Under the pieces are notes generated by a model. That model ran no database searches and was not told where the DNA came from. It saw only the letters and a program-made list of their open reading frames with translations. A program made the position numbers and the translations under genes. This document shows positions 1 through 12,639 of a stretch of 64,000 nucleotides of DNA, piece after piece. The first letter of the stretch is position 1; each line of letters opens with the position of its first letter. The stretch is from Nymphalis io (taxonomy: Eukaryota; Arthropoda; Insecta; Lepidoptera; Nymphalidae): assembly GCF_905147045.1 (NCBI RefSeq), contig NC_065896.1, forward strand, positions 6,721,001 through 6,785,000, written 5' to 3'.

Positions 1-3000
1 GTCCCTCATCCCTTCCTCTCCTATACTTCTGTCCCTTTCACTAATTCTTACGTTCCGTTTCCCACATGTTTATACATCGTCATAGACAAAATATTGTTAG
101 GTTATATTTGTATAAAATTTTGACAACATAGCAATATCATTTTTTCATGTTTTCTATATAAGTTCACCTCAGCTTCACCTGCTTTAAATTCAGACTATTG
201 ACGTGACAAGCGTGAATTTGATTATCTTGTAATATAGAAGTATACAAAAAACTTGAAGACAAATGTTATTGCTATATATATTATGTATGTTATTGTTGTT
301 GTTTGTAATTATACTATGAATGTCTAAATGTGATTTCAAATCATTTTTAAAAATGTAAATATATTTATAAAAATACCTATTATATACTTACATTTTTAAT
401 GTATCTGTGTTTCTTTCATTTTTTATTTTTCTCTTATATTAGAAAAAAAGTTTAGCAAATGTGTTTCTCTGCTTTTTTATTTATGTTTTATTCAGACATA
501 ATAAACACAAAATTGTAATAATTACATTAAGATTTTAAAGTTGTTTAACAAAATAATGTCATAATTTACGTATGTACTCGTAAGTATTATTTGTAATCAC
601 TATGGTTACTAAAAATGTAATTATCATTGTTTGTATATTTTTTTTATAAATTTATTTACATTTTGATATTTTACGTCGCAAGTTATGGCGCATACGTATT
701 ATGCTACACCTTAATAAAATAAATTAATTTAAAAATACCACTTTGTTGTCGTTCGGGTGATCGAAACCGCTTTTCAATAGTTAAAGTTGTTTGCATGTTT
801 GAGACCTGAGGCATAAAACATAATCCATAAATTATGTTAATATCAATTTCAATATGCTGTGACGATAATTAATTAAAAATATATATATTATTTTTGTTAA
901 TTCTGATTGGGTTCATTTTTAATATTATGTATGATTTTTAAAAACATTTTTACGCCATGATGATGTTTACCGTACCTATAATCTGGCTACGTAACAATTT
1001 GATTATCGATGATTGATGACACTTTAATTGGCAGTAGCAATTATCGATTTTGGCTGTTGAATAAAAATTGTTTTTTTTTTGTTGATCTTTTCAATGCGCT
1101 GTGTTTATTATTATTAAAAATAGAACAATATAAATTTACCTTCTTTGTTCACTTCATGGCAAATTATAGCGTTAAAATAAAATATCAACTTGTTTGTCGT
1201 ATTAATTATGTTGTAAAAATTTGGGGCTGCGAAGGTTCCATGTTGAATGACTATTAATAATAAATATATAATTAAGTTTATTTTACTTAAATACATATTT
1301 ATTGTAATAAAACTTCTAAATATTTATTTGTTCGTTTAATTTTTTATGTCGTTCACCCCAATTTGAAGCCGTTAGTTTTCTTTTAAAATATTTACGTATT
1401 TAGGATTGTTTAATTTATTTTTCAAGGGTTGTTCTTAGACTGATTTACCTATGTGTAAAACGATTATTTTTGATTTATTAATTTGCAGCGGATACACTAT
1501 TCGATCCTGTTATTAAGTACCATAGCATCTAACCATATTTACTGTATAACTGTTACATTTAAGGCATTATAATGTATGTACGAAGTCATACTAAGGAAGG
1601 CTTACATATCTTTTTGTTACGCATTTTAAAGTTAACTTTTATGTCATCAGTTAGACACTATTCCAGATTACATAAAAGTTGATTAACTAAATGGACAGAG
1701 TATAATGGTCTTTTCGAATCATGTACATTTTACATAATGTAGAACATTTAATAATAATGCTTTTTTATATATACATGCCTAACACGTGCGTAACAAACAT
1801 TTGTAACGGTTTGTAATGAATATTATGAAATTATTATCTTGAGTTGTGTTTTTTTGAAATGAGATTTCTTTGTGTTTTTTTTTATTATTTTTTAAAAATT
1901 TCTTGTCAATTATATCTCTTAAGTTATAATCTGTAATGATGTTTTAAAATAGTTTTCTGTAAATTATTGATGATGTTTTTATGCTTATAATTGTATTATA
2001 ACTTTCATAAAAATGATTTTTTCCTATTTCATTGATTTTCAATTAGCATCATGGTCGTAGTTTGTACACATAGATATTGGCTGTCTAAACTTTTGTATTT
2101 AAAAGTGAATCGACCGTTTTCTTAATAACAAACATTCCACTTGTGTGGATATTTACTGTATTGTGTAAATATAAATTCCATATTTTATTTGCATTTTGTA
2201 TAGACGTTCGAAATTGTAATGATTATAATTTCATATATAATAATGTTTTACCCATTCATATTGGTATACTATAAAACAGTACGTGAGTACTGTTTCATAG
2301 ATTAACAGAATTTAATGCCGTTTTGTGTCTTATTTAGTAAAAATAAAATATATGTTTTGGTAATGGAACTGAACATTAGTGTTTTGCGTACTTTTTATAA
2401 ATTCTGTTGTAACGACAAAAACACGTTCACATGAGACGGATAATCGACGTATTGTGAAAATCTTTTATATTGTATTAAATATTATGATAATTATAAAGTT
2501 GTACGAATTCATTGTACTGTGAACAAAGGTCACGTATGTCATTTTTTATGTTTATCTTATGTTTTTTATAGAGTTGATAAATGTAAATAATACAAAATGA
2601 AATTAATCTCTCTCTAATTTATATGTAGTGTATTTAATCATGTGAACCGAGAAGGCTGATTTTTAGACATGTGTAGCGCTTAGAAAAGTTTCTTAATTAG
2701 CTTTCTTAATTATCTCGAGAAAGAGGTAATTATTTTAATTCCACTCTCCGTCATTTCATAGGTATACAAATTTTACACTTTTCGTTAATCTTTGTTAAGA
2801 TATCGAACGAAAGAGTTAAAAATTAAGACATTGAAATATGCTTTTTTCGTGTTTTCTTTTACTTGGTTAGGTACATATCGAAAAAATGATATTTTTTTAG
2901 TATTTAGTAACAAATTGAATTGCTGTGGATTAAATATTCTTTTATTATTCATATATTTATATTAATTTATATATTAATATAGACAAAACTGTGTTATATT

Positions 3001-3814
3001 TGTGAAGTGTTTTATGTTTTAAGATAAGTGATAAGAGTGGCGAAATATATTTAATTTTATATTTTTAATGAACAAATATAAATTAACTTATTGATTTGAC
3101 TACTCATAAGTCGGTTGATGTATGTTGCTTGACCTATCGGTTATATATCTAAAACTCGACCTATAGCCAACTTCAATCATAGGAGGATTAAAGACAAATA
3201 AAAAAACTCATGTTATTATTGGTCGAAATATTAAATAAAATCCATGATATTCTCCATGCATTCGAACATCGGTAAAGTTGTTATAGAAACTTTTAAGTTA
3301 TTCATTTTACTAGTGGATTTATGTGAGTAGTTAAATAAAATAGTGTTTTTTTTTTAAATACATTACTCAAAGATATTTTTTTTATCATAATTTCTCTAAT
3401 CATGATAATGTTTAAGCATAACTTTCTAAGCATTTTAGTGAAAAGGTAAGTTTTGTAAATTTGTTATATGTATGTAACAGAAATTGGCGGCTTATAGAGT
3501 GGCCCGAGGATCACCTCCGGCGCACCTTAACTACACTCCATACTCCACCACACATATTAATAACATTATGTGAATGAAAATTATGCTAAAACAAATTGGC
3601 TTAAAAGATAATTATGTAAACATAAAGAGTATGCCAAAGTACAAAAAAAACATTATACGAAAAAGGGCTTCCTTGCCCTAATTAAAGATGTAATAATAAA
3701 GAATTGTTTGTAGTGCATAATATAACAGAGTAATTAGCAAATCGCATAGAACAGTTTTAAGGTTTGTTTATCTTTACTCCTTCGACGATTGGAGTAGGCT
3801 ATGGTAAAAAAACA
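1..3814. other. AT-rich sequence without a recognisable gene
   Basis: No open frame of convincing length or family resemblance is visible on either strand. The stretch is AT-rich with many AATAAA-like hexamers and homopolymer runs. It could be intron or upstream sequence of the RBBP6-like gene whose last exon starts at 5656, or the 3' UTR of a gene to the left; the sequence does not decide. A short less AT-rich patch at about 3485-3545 is probably a repeat fragment. Confidence 0.5.
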
Positions 3815-4045
3815 GTCCGTAAAAGTCCCACAAGGCTTTCTCGGCTCTTAAAAAACATTTGGAGTTTATATGATCACGCCACTCCAGTACAGACTGGATA
3901 CACACGACAGAATTTAATTAGTCATATGCATTTTTTTCTCGATGTTTTACTTATTTGCTTAAATAAATAATAAATACGAGATGAATATTACACACAAATT
4001 AGGCACATAGAACTCCTCAGTAGTGTTTGAATCCACCATCTTTAG
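3815..4045 (-). repeat. Decayed tRNA-derived SINE-like repeat (family A)
   Basis: The stretch resembles, with many changes, the well preserved family A copies at 17875-18178 and 29939-30234. The same blocks follow in the same order: CCACTCCAGT...GGAT, a piece like CACATGTGGCAGAATTT, CTCGATGTTTT, CACAAATTAGGCACAT and AGTGGTG-like sequence. It is old and heavily mutated. The 68-codon open frame that overlaps it (3764-3970) is therefore not a gene. Confidence 0.55.
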
Positions 4046-5655
4046 TATCTTTTTTAAAGAAAGGCGATTAACTCTGGTCATCTTTCTTATTGAATGAATG
4101 ATTGTTTGATTTAATTTTTCCTAGTTGCTTGTGTCACTGCATGGACTTGTTTCATCCAGAGTAACAATTTGGTCGCAAATGCTTAATGAATCTTTACAGC
4201 TGTATTCTAAAAAATATGAATAGCTTTCAACTCGTACTTGTATTAACATTAAGCAGTGCAGTGGTGTTTGAGCATTCCCGTCGCCCATTTTGTACCGACT
4301 TTTGTATATTGTATATGGTTAAATCGCTTACCTTATCAGGTTGAAATATTACTACTTTCATTTAATTCAAATTGTGGACGGTAAGTTACCAGTTCGAATG
4401 AAACTGGCTATGTCTTCGATTCCTGGAATAGGACATCTAGTATAGTTTTTTAGATATAAATAAAATAGTTGGTTATGGCAAATTTATATAAATATTTTAT
4501 CAAGTCATTTTCGCTATAATTCTAAACTTGACTTTCAAATTCACTTAAAGAATTTTCACTTTTCGATAAAGAAATTGAAGTTTATGCAATTTTTCTTATC
4601 TTTAAACATCTATCTTGACTTAAGTTAATAATGAGTTAGTAACAAACTAATCGCAACTGCATGTATTGGTCTATAATGTTATTATCTTAAAAATAATCTG
4701 AAATACCCATACTATCAGATAATCAATCACCCCAAAACTGACAATATATTGAATATTTTAAAAAGTCCGAAGTCACGGTCAATGTAATCTATTGTATTTT
4801 ATAATATGTATTGTACGTGTTTTTTAATAATCTAAGTGGAAAATTATTATATGGATATTTTATTTATTATTATATGGATATTATATGGATATTGAATTCA
4901 GTAAAAGTAAATTACATAGGATTTGTAATATTTATGTATATGGAGTTGAGACTTTTACTTATTATGTTTTAGTTGTGTAGTAAATATAACGATACGAACG
5001 ATAAAAGGACTTTATTTTGACAGTAGTTTATGATATTTTTATTGTTATTAGATAATGGAGCTTTCTAAATATATTAATAAATAAGTTGAATTTGTTTTTT
5101 ATTTAATTTTCTCTTATAGTAAAATAAGTGAATTAATGTGATTAAGCGTCAAATTCATCTATGCCTACTATATTCGCCAATATAAATTCGGCGCTTCGAC
5201 GATTACTTCAAAAACATAAAACCCTATTTTGTCAGTAGATATTTTTAATGATTTTCAGTAGGGACATATTTAAAATAAACCATTAAATACTTATCTTTGA
5301 TCGTATTGAGTAATTTACTTGCTAGTTATCTAATTTTCTAAACACTGATGTAATTGAATATAGAATCTGGTAATTATAATCAGGTTCCTTCCGTAAGGCA
5401 AATATTGGATTTATTTCTATCATCTAAAATAATTGTTTAAAATTTTTGAATAAATGTTTCTGTTTAAAAACTAGTTATGGAACAGAAAAACAGAACAGAA
5501 AATGTTTCGTGAGTAGATTTAAGTTAAAATATTTCTTTTCTTGTTACACTTTCTTGTTGTTTTAAATATGGTTAAATAGGTTTAGGTTAAGTTTTTCACT
5601 GCAATCAGATAAAAATATTTATAATAATAAAACATGTTATATCTCCATATTTCAG
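4046..5655. other. AT-rich sequence, probably intron before the RBBP6-like exon
   Basis: Nothing coding is recognised here. The stretch ends in a good 3' splice site (ATATTTCAG at 5647-5655) just before the long open exon, so at least its right part should be intron. A short ATTATATGGATATT-type repeat lies at about 4846-4896. Confidence 0.5.
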
Positions 5656-8440
5656 ATACCCCCCGAGAAATAATGCTCCACCCGGATACCCGCCAATCGG
5701 TAAACCACTTCCGTTGGGTAGCATCCCTCCGTCGAATGAACCTCCTTCAGGATATAGGGGACGATATGATGGTCCGCCATTTGAAGATATACCCCCAGGT
5801 GTTGAACCACCAGTTCCAGGGTTTGAACCATCACCATTTGAAAAGCCAACCTTCGGTCCATCAGGGCCAATTGAGCGTGACAGAATACCACCACCTAATT
5901 ACAGAGATCCATATAGAGCTCCATTTGTTGAAGGTCCAACCGGGTACAGAGACGTAACAAGTCTCCCCGCAGTATCTAATGAATTACCTGTTCATGTACC
6001 GGACCATCCGCCTCGTTATCGAGATAATTTTAGGCCACCGGGTCATTCCTATCGTGATCAAGGGACGGCCTCATATAGAGACGGACAACCATATCGCGAA
6101 CCTGGACCTCAACCTCCATATCGAGAGGGTAATTTTAGAGGTGGACCGCAGCCTTTATTCAGAGATAATAACTTTAGGAATAATTTGTACCGAGAAAGCA
6201 ACTTTCGTGAAAATATGCCTCATAATTTCCGCGATAACGCTGTACCCTTTCGACCTCCTAGTGCCGATCCTAGAGAACCCACTTCAGTTGCTTTTAATGA
6301 TTCCAATTATAGAGAAAGTTACAGAGATGATAGTAATTCAAATAGAGATTTACGTTCGGGATATCGGACTAATCCCCGTAATAGAGGAAGCTCGAGACGT
6401 AACCCTAACACGGATAATGATAGACATAGGGAAAGAGACGGCCGAGATAGGGAACGATTTAATGAAAATCGGGAACCAACTGATCGTCCTGATAGAATAC
6501 GAGAAGTTGATAAAAGACCAGGCTACGAGAAAAGTAGGGAAATTCGAGATGATCGGATACGGGACTATGAAAGAAGTCGAGATAATGATAAAGAACGAGA
6601 TCGAGGTCACGATAAGACATCCCCGGAAAAGAAAGTACGCCTGTCACCTAAGCGTGGCCGAGAACCTCGTGAGAGTAAACGCGGTGACTCCAGAGGACGA
6701 TCACGTGATCATGATAGTAGAAAAGAAAAGAAAGAAGAAAGAACTCGTGATAAGTCATCTGCTGATAGGAATCGAGAGCACAAAGATAAGGATAAAAAAA
6801 TAAAAGATAGAAAAAAGAAAAAGAGAGAAAAGGAAAAAGATATAGAAAAGAAAAAGAAACGTGATAAAAAAGAAAAGAAAGAAAAGGATATTTCTAAAAA
6901 AGACGATGATCTAGAAAAATCTGAACCAGGTGTCAAAGAAGAACTTAAGTCAGAATCTATTCAACAGGCTGTTGCGAAAATAGAGGCAATGGATAAGGAA
7001 AAGCTTAAAAATATTAAAGATGAAAAGAAATCTGACTGTAAAGAAAAAGTGTCAAACGATCTGTATGGTGATGAAGCTGCGGAAGCAGTCGATAAAGAAA
7101 TTATTGAAAATTACGTAAAAACAGAAGAGGTTGAAGAATCTGCTGATACTAAAACAAATGATAGTAATAATAAAGAAGAACCATTTGATGGCATAGAACT
7201 TCAAGCTGCAACAGATGAATTAGAGGTTGATATTGAAGGAACAAATCACGGTAAAGAAATGCTAGCACCTCTACCAGCTTTATCAAAGTGGGAAGTGGAT
7301 GAAGAAAATGTAGAAAAGTTGAAAGAACCAGGTGAAATAACATCTCCCGACGAAGAGGAAGATGGAGGCAAAGTGACGTCAGAAGTTTTAAAACGTGCTG
7401 AAAATGCTATATTCGCTAAAGCTATTAATTCTTTAAGACCTATTGAAATAAAAAAAATAAGTAGCGATCGTCTAAAATTATATGGCGATGATATTCAATC
7501 AAAAGGTTCCTTAAATAATATTCAAATCACTGTGCCCGTAACAGATCAGGAACATAGAGCCGCAGATGCGAATGAAAAGAAAAAAAGGTTTTCTAAAACG
7601 CCGCCTCCTCGGCTATCTATTAAAGAAAGACTCGGTGGAAAAGTTGACGATATTCGTAGGTCAAGAGAACCGCGGATTGTGCAAAGTACTGTAGAACGTG
7701 TAAAATCTCGATCAAAAACACCGAAACGAGAACAGGTACCGTACCGAAGAGTTACAGTGGAAAAAGATAGAGCTCGTAAGCACGAACATTTAAGTACAAT
7801 CGATGTACCAAAATCTGATAGAAGACATGTAATTGACAGGTCTAAATCAGATCAAAACTATCAAATTAATAGTAGCAATGAATTCAAAAAAAGGGATGGT
7901 GGAAAGTCTAAGGAGGAAAAGAAAAGTTTTATTCAGGAAAGAAATAACTCTAGAAGTCATGAAGAACGTGCTGCTTTAGAAGCAAAGAACTTACTCGAAA
8001 GGGAGATAAAAAAATCTACGTTAGATGAAGCCCATTTTGAACCAGATTATGATGAAAATGTGGAATCTGATAATGAGACGAAAGAGGAGTCTAATAAGAA
8101 ACGTGAACGTTCAAGGGATGAGTCTCCTGTAGGAGTAAGTGAATCCAAGAAGGCCAAATTAGACAATGAGACTATCAAACTCGATCTGACAAATGTTAAA
8201 AAGAAACCGGAATCTGACAGCGAGTCATCGAGTGATTCAGAAGAATCATCATCTTCTTCGTCATCGGATGCTCGCAAGCGAAAGAAGAAGAAAAAGCGAA
8301 ACAAGAAAAAGAAGAAACGTGCTGCTAGTGACAGCGAAAGCGAATCCGATTCTAGTTCTGACGATCACAAAAAAAAGAAGAAGAAGCGTAAACATAAGAA
8401 AAAGTCAAGTAAGAAGAAGAAGAAATATAAACATAAGTAG
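5656..8440 (+). CDS. snama: RBBP6/snama-like protein, last coding exon (partial)
   Basis: One open exon of 2785 nt encodes the last 927 residues of a larger protein. It begins after the acceptor ATATTTCAG with one base completing a codon, and the frame reads YPPRNNAPPGYPPIGKPLP before any possible internal start, so the true start lies in upstream exons. The order is: a proline-rich head; an Arg/Tyr/Asp-rich segment with many YRD/YRE/FRD repeats; a long Lys/Glu/Asp-rich coiled or disordered stretch; the block LAPLPALSKWEVDEENVEKL; the acidic block DEAHFEPDYDENVESDNE; a serine-rich run; and a lysine tail ending KKKYKHK. The SKW-D and DEA-FEPDY blocks plus the lysine tail are what I know from the C-terminal part of RBBP6, an E3 ubiquitin ligase that binds p53 and Rb and acts in mRNA 3'-end processing. 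The DWNN, zinc knuckle and RING domains expected at the N-terminus are absent from the window. The stop is TAG at 8438-8440. Other RS/KE-rich nuclear proteins are the alternative. Confidence 0.75.
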
Positions 8441-8523
8441 TTTGTTTGAAACAAAACTGCGTTCTTTTATTTACTTTGTTTTCAAGTCTCTGTCAAACTA
8501 TTACCTAATTATTCTTGTTATTA

Positions 8524-8529
8524 AATAAA
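8524..8529 (+). promoter_or_regulatory. Poly(A) signal of the RBBP6-like gene
   Basis: AATAAA lies 84 bases after the TAG stop of the RBBP6-like exon, at a normal distance for a short 3' UTR. A second cluster of AATAAA-like hexamers follows at about 8610-8625. Confidence 0.5.
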
Positions 8530-8831
8530 TAGAAAACTAAAATCTGAAGTTCAGGTAATAATGTTTTAGTGCACTGCATTATTATTCTTATTATAGTCAT
8601 ATATTTAACAAATAAACAATAAAATTGAAAATTTGTTTTCTTTTATTTTTACACCTATAACATTCGTAGTTCATTAAAATGCTATTTACGCTATTATATT
8701 AAAAAAACAAACACTATCATTATAATATTGGTCCATGAATAACAATAAATATAGGATGAAATTTATACTTTTTATATAACTATGAGGGATATATAATACT
8801 TTGTATTATTAAAATTAGTCTTTCAATTCTA

Positions 8832-8912
8832 GTGGTTCAATTCCCAGGTCTGGCCCGACCTAGGACCTCCAGTTGTGCGGCCTTACATCTAGCCACTAGA
8901 CCAACGAGGCAG
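8832..8912 (-). repeat. tRNA-derived SINE fragment (family D head)
   Basis: Read on the minus strand this begins CTGCCTCGTTGGTCTAGTGG and continues through a B-box-like GGGAATTGAACC. That is the tRNA-like head of a SINE, without its body. The block GGAGGTCCTAGG is shared with the family D body at 28538-28862. It is not a functional tRNA gene: no cloverleaf is recognisable. Confidence 0.55.
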
Positions 8913-10076
8913 AAAAAACTAAGTGCAAATGGCATTTAGGGAAATGCCTAAAATTAATATGTTGTTAATTATAATAAGTATGAGTACTGAGTGGCAAATA
9001 AAATAAATTAAAAATATATTTTATTTATTCACTTTTCATTGGTATAATATATTTTAAGAATTGATGGAAGCATTTTATATTTAAGAATGGGTACCGTGAC
9101 TTATATTTTGAAAGTAGGTACCTAATATATGTAATGATTTGCGATATGTAATTAAAATCCTCTAGATAGTTAGTGAAAGATTACCTTTAACAAATGGAGC
9201 TACCATTTGTTCAAATATACACAATTACATTCAGACAAACTAATGTTCTTGTATACTTAATCGTTTATCTCTACCGTAGGATACCTCTTAAGAAAACCTA
9301 CGGCAATTTTAATTTCATAAATGCAATATAACTTTACACTAACAAAAAAATTTCTTAAAGCCTACGGTCATATATGCGTCGGCTAATGCTACACGATTGT
9401 GTTATTGAATAGCCATTACTAAGTTGATAATAACGTCAAGATTTTCGAGTTATTTTGAAATATATTTAATTAAATTAATATGAATATCTATCTACTTATA
9501 GCGCTACTAAAAAATCTTAAGTTAAATAATTTTGTATAAAACTAATAGATATAATAATTATTCATAACAAAGAAAATGCTTCGGTAATTTTTACGTTATA
9601 ATAATAGTCTTCTATGTAATCGCGCACCATCTTTAACGTTATACATTGACTCAACTAATTTGATAGAAGTTTAAATCTGTAAATTTGGACGTCCTTGCTT
9701 CAAATATCAGGTCAGACGAATAAAAAGTTTTTCTGATATAACGCTCCGAGGAGCAGCCAGGAGTTTGCAGTGTATTCACTTTTATGCCTCGGAAAACCTA
9801 GTCTCGCGTTTAATATTAAACTCTCTCTAGTCGTTTAAACTTGGTAACAATTTGCGAATGCATAAAAGACCTATATATTATAAAAAGAATTATTTTATCT
9901 TACAAATATTAACTTACATTATTTTCGATAATGCAACATATTTTATGGGATATGAACATGCTATGCTCACTATTAAAAATAATAAGAGTATAATATGTAT
10001 TTTATTTCTAAAAATATAACTTAAATTTACATAATTTAATATAGGATTTGGTTTTCTTATTAAAATTAAGTACTAT
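8913..10076. other. Intergenic AT-rich sequence between RBBP6-like and SLC6 genes
   Basis: The two flanking genes converge here. I see no coding sequence. At about 9690-9800 a degenerate patch (CACTTTTATGCCTCGGAAA) resembles part of the family D repeat at 28538-28862. AATAAA on the minus strand at 10001-10006 is a likely poly(A) signal for the first SLC6 gene, 71 bases past its stop. Confidence 0.45.
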
Positions 10077-12589
10077 CTATCTTCTGTATCCTCTAAATAA
10101 TATTATTATAATGTCACAAAACCAATTTTTGCGTTTCATTTGACGATTTAATTTAGCTTCCCGTCTAAACTGCTTCCAGTCCTCTCGTTGTTCTTCGTCT
10201 CTAGGACCATAAGTTGGCTTTTTACGGAAAGCAGTATTGATAGTCTGTAATAAAAAAAAACAAATATTAGTACCTAATATAAAAAACACATACAAAAATA
10301 TAAAATATTTTTACATACCTCAATAATGCTTTTAGATCTATATTTCCATAAAGTGATTACAATAAATAAGGGAATAAGTGACATTCCTATATATTGTAAA
10401 CAATATCCAGCAACTGTAAAATTAATTGTAGAATAAAAATATAGTTACATTACTTGGAATAGTACATATATATAAAGAGGAATTTAAAGAAATATTATAA
10501 ATTAAATGTAACATATTATTAGTATTAAATTAACAAAATCTTAACACATGTATTATGTTCCAAATAAAAATATAACTCACTATAAGCTCCCGCAGGGTAT
10601 TCGTAAGTTCCGCCGAAAAGTAATTGCTCCGTAGTGATCAGGGCGTAAAAGAACACAGTTATCATGAGTATGGGTGTGACCAAAGACCAACATATTCGCC
10701 AAAAGAAAGAAGTTCTCCTGCCAAGCATGTATTCGATGTCTACACATAAATTTTCAAGACCTGAAATATGTATAATTCGAGTCATTGAATGAACATTCTG
10801 TTAAAAAATAAAAATATATGAAATAATCTACAAAGGGTAAATATATATAACACATTGAATTACTTACCGTAAATCCAGAATATGCCAATTGTTTCGGTGA
10901 TGGCTGCGAATAGTCTCATGAATGTTCCACCATAATGGTCAACTATTTCTAGTACATATTGACCACCCTGAAAATAGTGTCGCTTTAAATATACGTATAT
11001 ATTTTCACATTTTTGTGTTTTTTTTTGTAATTTATAAAATGTATAATAATTTCAACATAAATATGATGTAACATATATATATAAATTTATTGATCAGTAT
11101 ATTATTATGATATATTCTTATTAATATATTAACTTACGGGTGTAACATAAACAAGCCCAATAAGGAAAATGGAGGTACAAACTCCTCCAGACATGAAATG
11201 TACGGGCACGGAGGGGAATGCATCCAGCAGTACTGTGTTAATAGTGGACAGCAGCGCCACGCCTGATCCCACGCCTAGCGTTGCCATCATCAAGAAGAAA
11301 AGCACGGCAAAAAGCTGTACACATAAAATCGGTTTATGATTTCACCTTAACATCTAGAGAAACTTAATAAGTAGGTAGTTATAGTACTTATATTTTCACA
11401 CTTATCTGTAAAAGTATAATTGGTACTCTGTTATACTACAATCTAAAGAAGTTAAATTCAATATATATCAGACTATTAAACATATTAATAAAATTTCAAT
11501 ATGTTTTAATCATTGTCGTTCATAGGTCTTGTGATCTATTATGTATAGGTGATAACATGATAATCATACCTACATGCAAACATAAGAATGATACTTTAAT
11601 ATTTTATATACCTACTGCGAACTTTCCATGAGTACATACATATTATGTATGAAATTGATTTATTAAATTATTTATATAAACTAGTTTTATAAAATGAATT
11701 TAGGGTATTTCTATCACAACATTAGTGATATATGGTTTGACATTCATGGTCAGATTAGAATGAATGCTTAGAATGTGTCCGTAGGCTCTTTAGTGTAGAC
11801 CAACAGTTATGAAAGTATTTTTTTTTTCAAATATAAATAACCAATTGAAGATATCAAAACTTATACATTTTTACAAATTAAAATAAATCATTTTTACAAA
11901 AAATTACTGTTCGAAAAGCGTGCAGCATCTGCAATATTTCCATTTTATTCTGCGAGTTCTAATTCAATCGTTAGTTTATAATTTGTTGAATAAGTAAGAA
12001 CCTGAGGTACAACTGGTGATTTTGCAATAGCATCTGGATATGATATAAACGCTAAGCTGGTACCGCCTGTGCCAACCACCTGACTCACGTCATCATAATT
12101 CAACTCATAAGCTAGATTACCCAACACGCCGAAAATTGTTATGCCAGAAATCAGACTAGTGAATGTGTCCAAAGTCGTTACTATCATTGAATCTCTGAAA
12201 AAAAACATGACATTTTGAAATGAAATTAGTCCTGTCAGCTCACACCTATTTTCCACAAATAACCCAAAAGCTAATGAGAAAAATAGATAGGTATTAAAAA
12301 ATACTCAAGTCAGTAAAACCAAAAATTAGATTTGTAATACTCTTAAAGCTATTTATCACATTGTACAACAAATATGAGTATTTACCTGTAAACGTTCTGC
12401 CTAAATCCGTTATATGAAGAAAACATGATCAGAGTACCCGAACACACCGATAAGGAGAAGAACACTTGGGTAATAGCAGCATACCATACCTAAAAGGATG
12501 TAAGCACAATTAATTAGGTATTGAGCGATTATACTCATTAAAATCTATAAGCATTCTGTGGATACATCACTAAACTTTAAAGCCCAATC

Positions 12590-12639
<50 letters not shown>

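Noticed and set aside
3764..3970. 68-codon plus-strand open frame
   Set aside because: It overlaps a decayed SINE family A copy and has no recognisable domain.
5979..6803. 274-codon plus-strand open frame inside the RBBP6-like exon
   Set aside because: It is a shadow of the main frame; its Ile-rich, repeat-driven composition comes from the RD-rich sequence in another frame.
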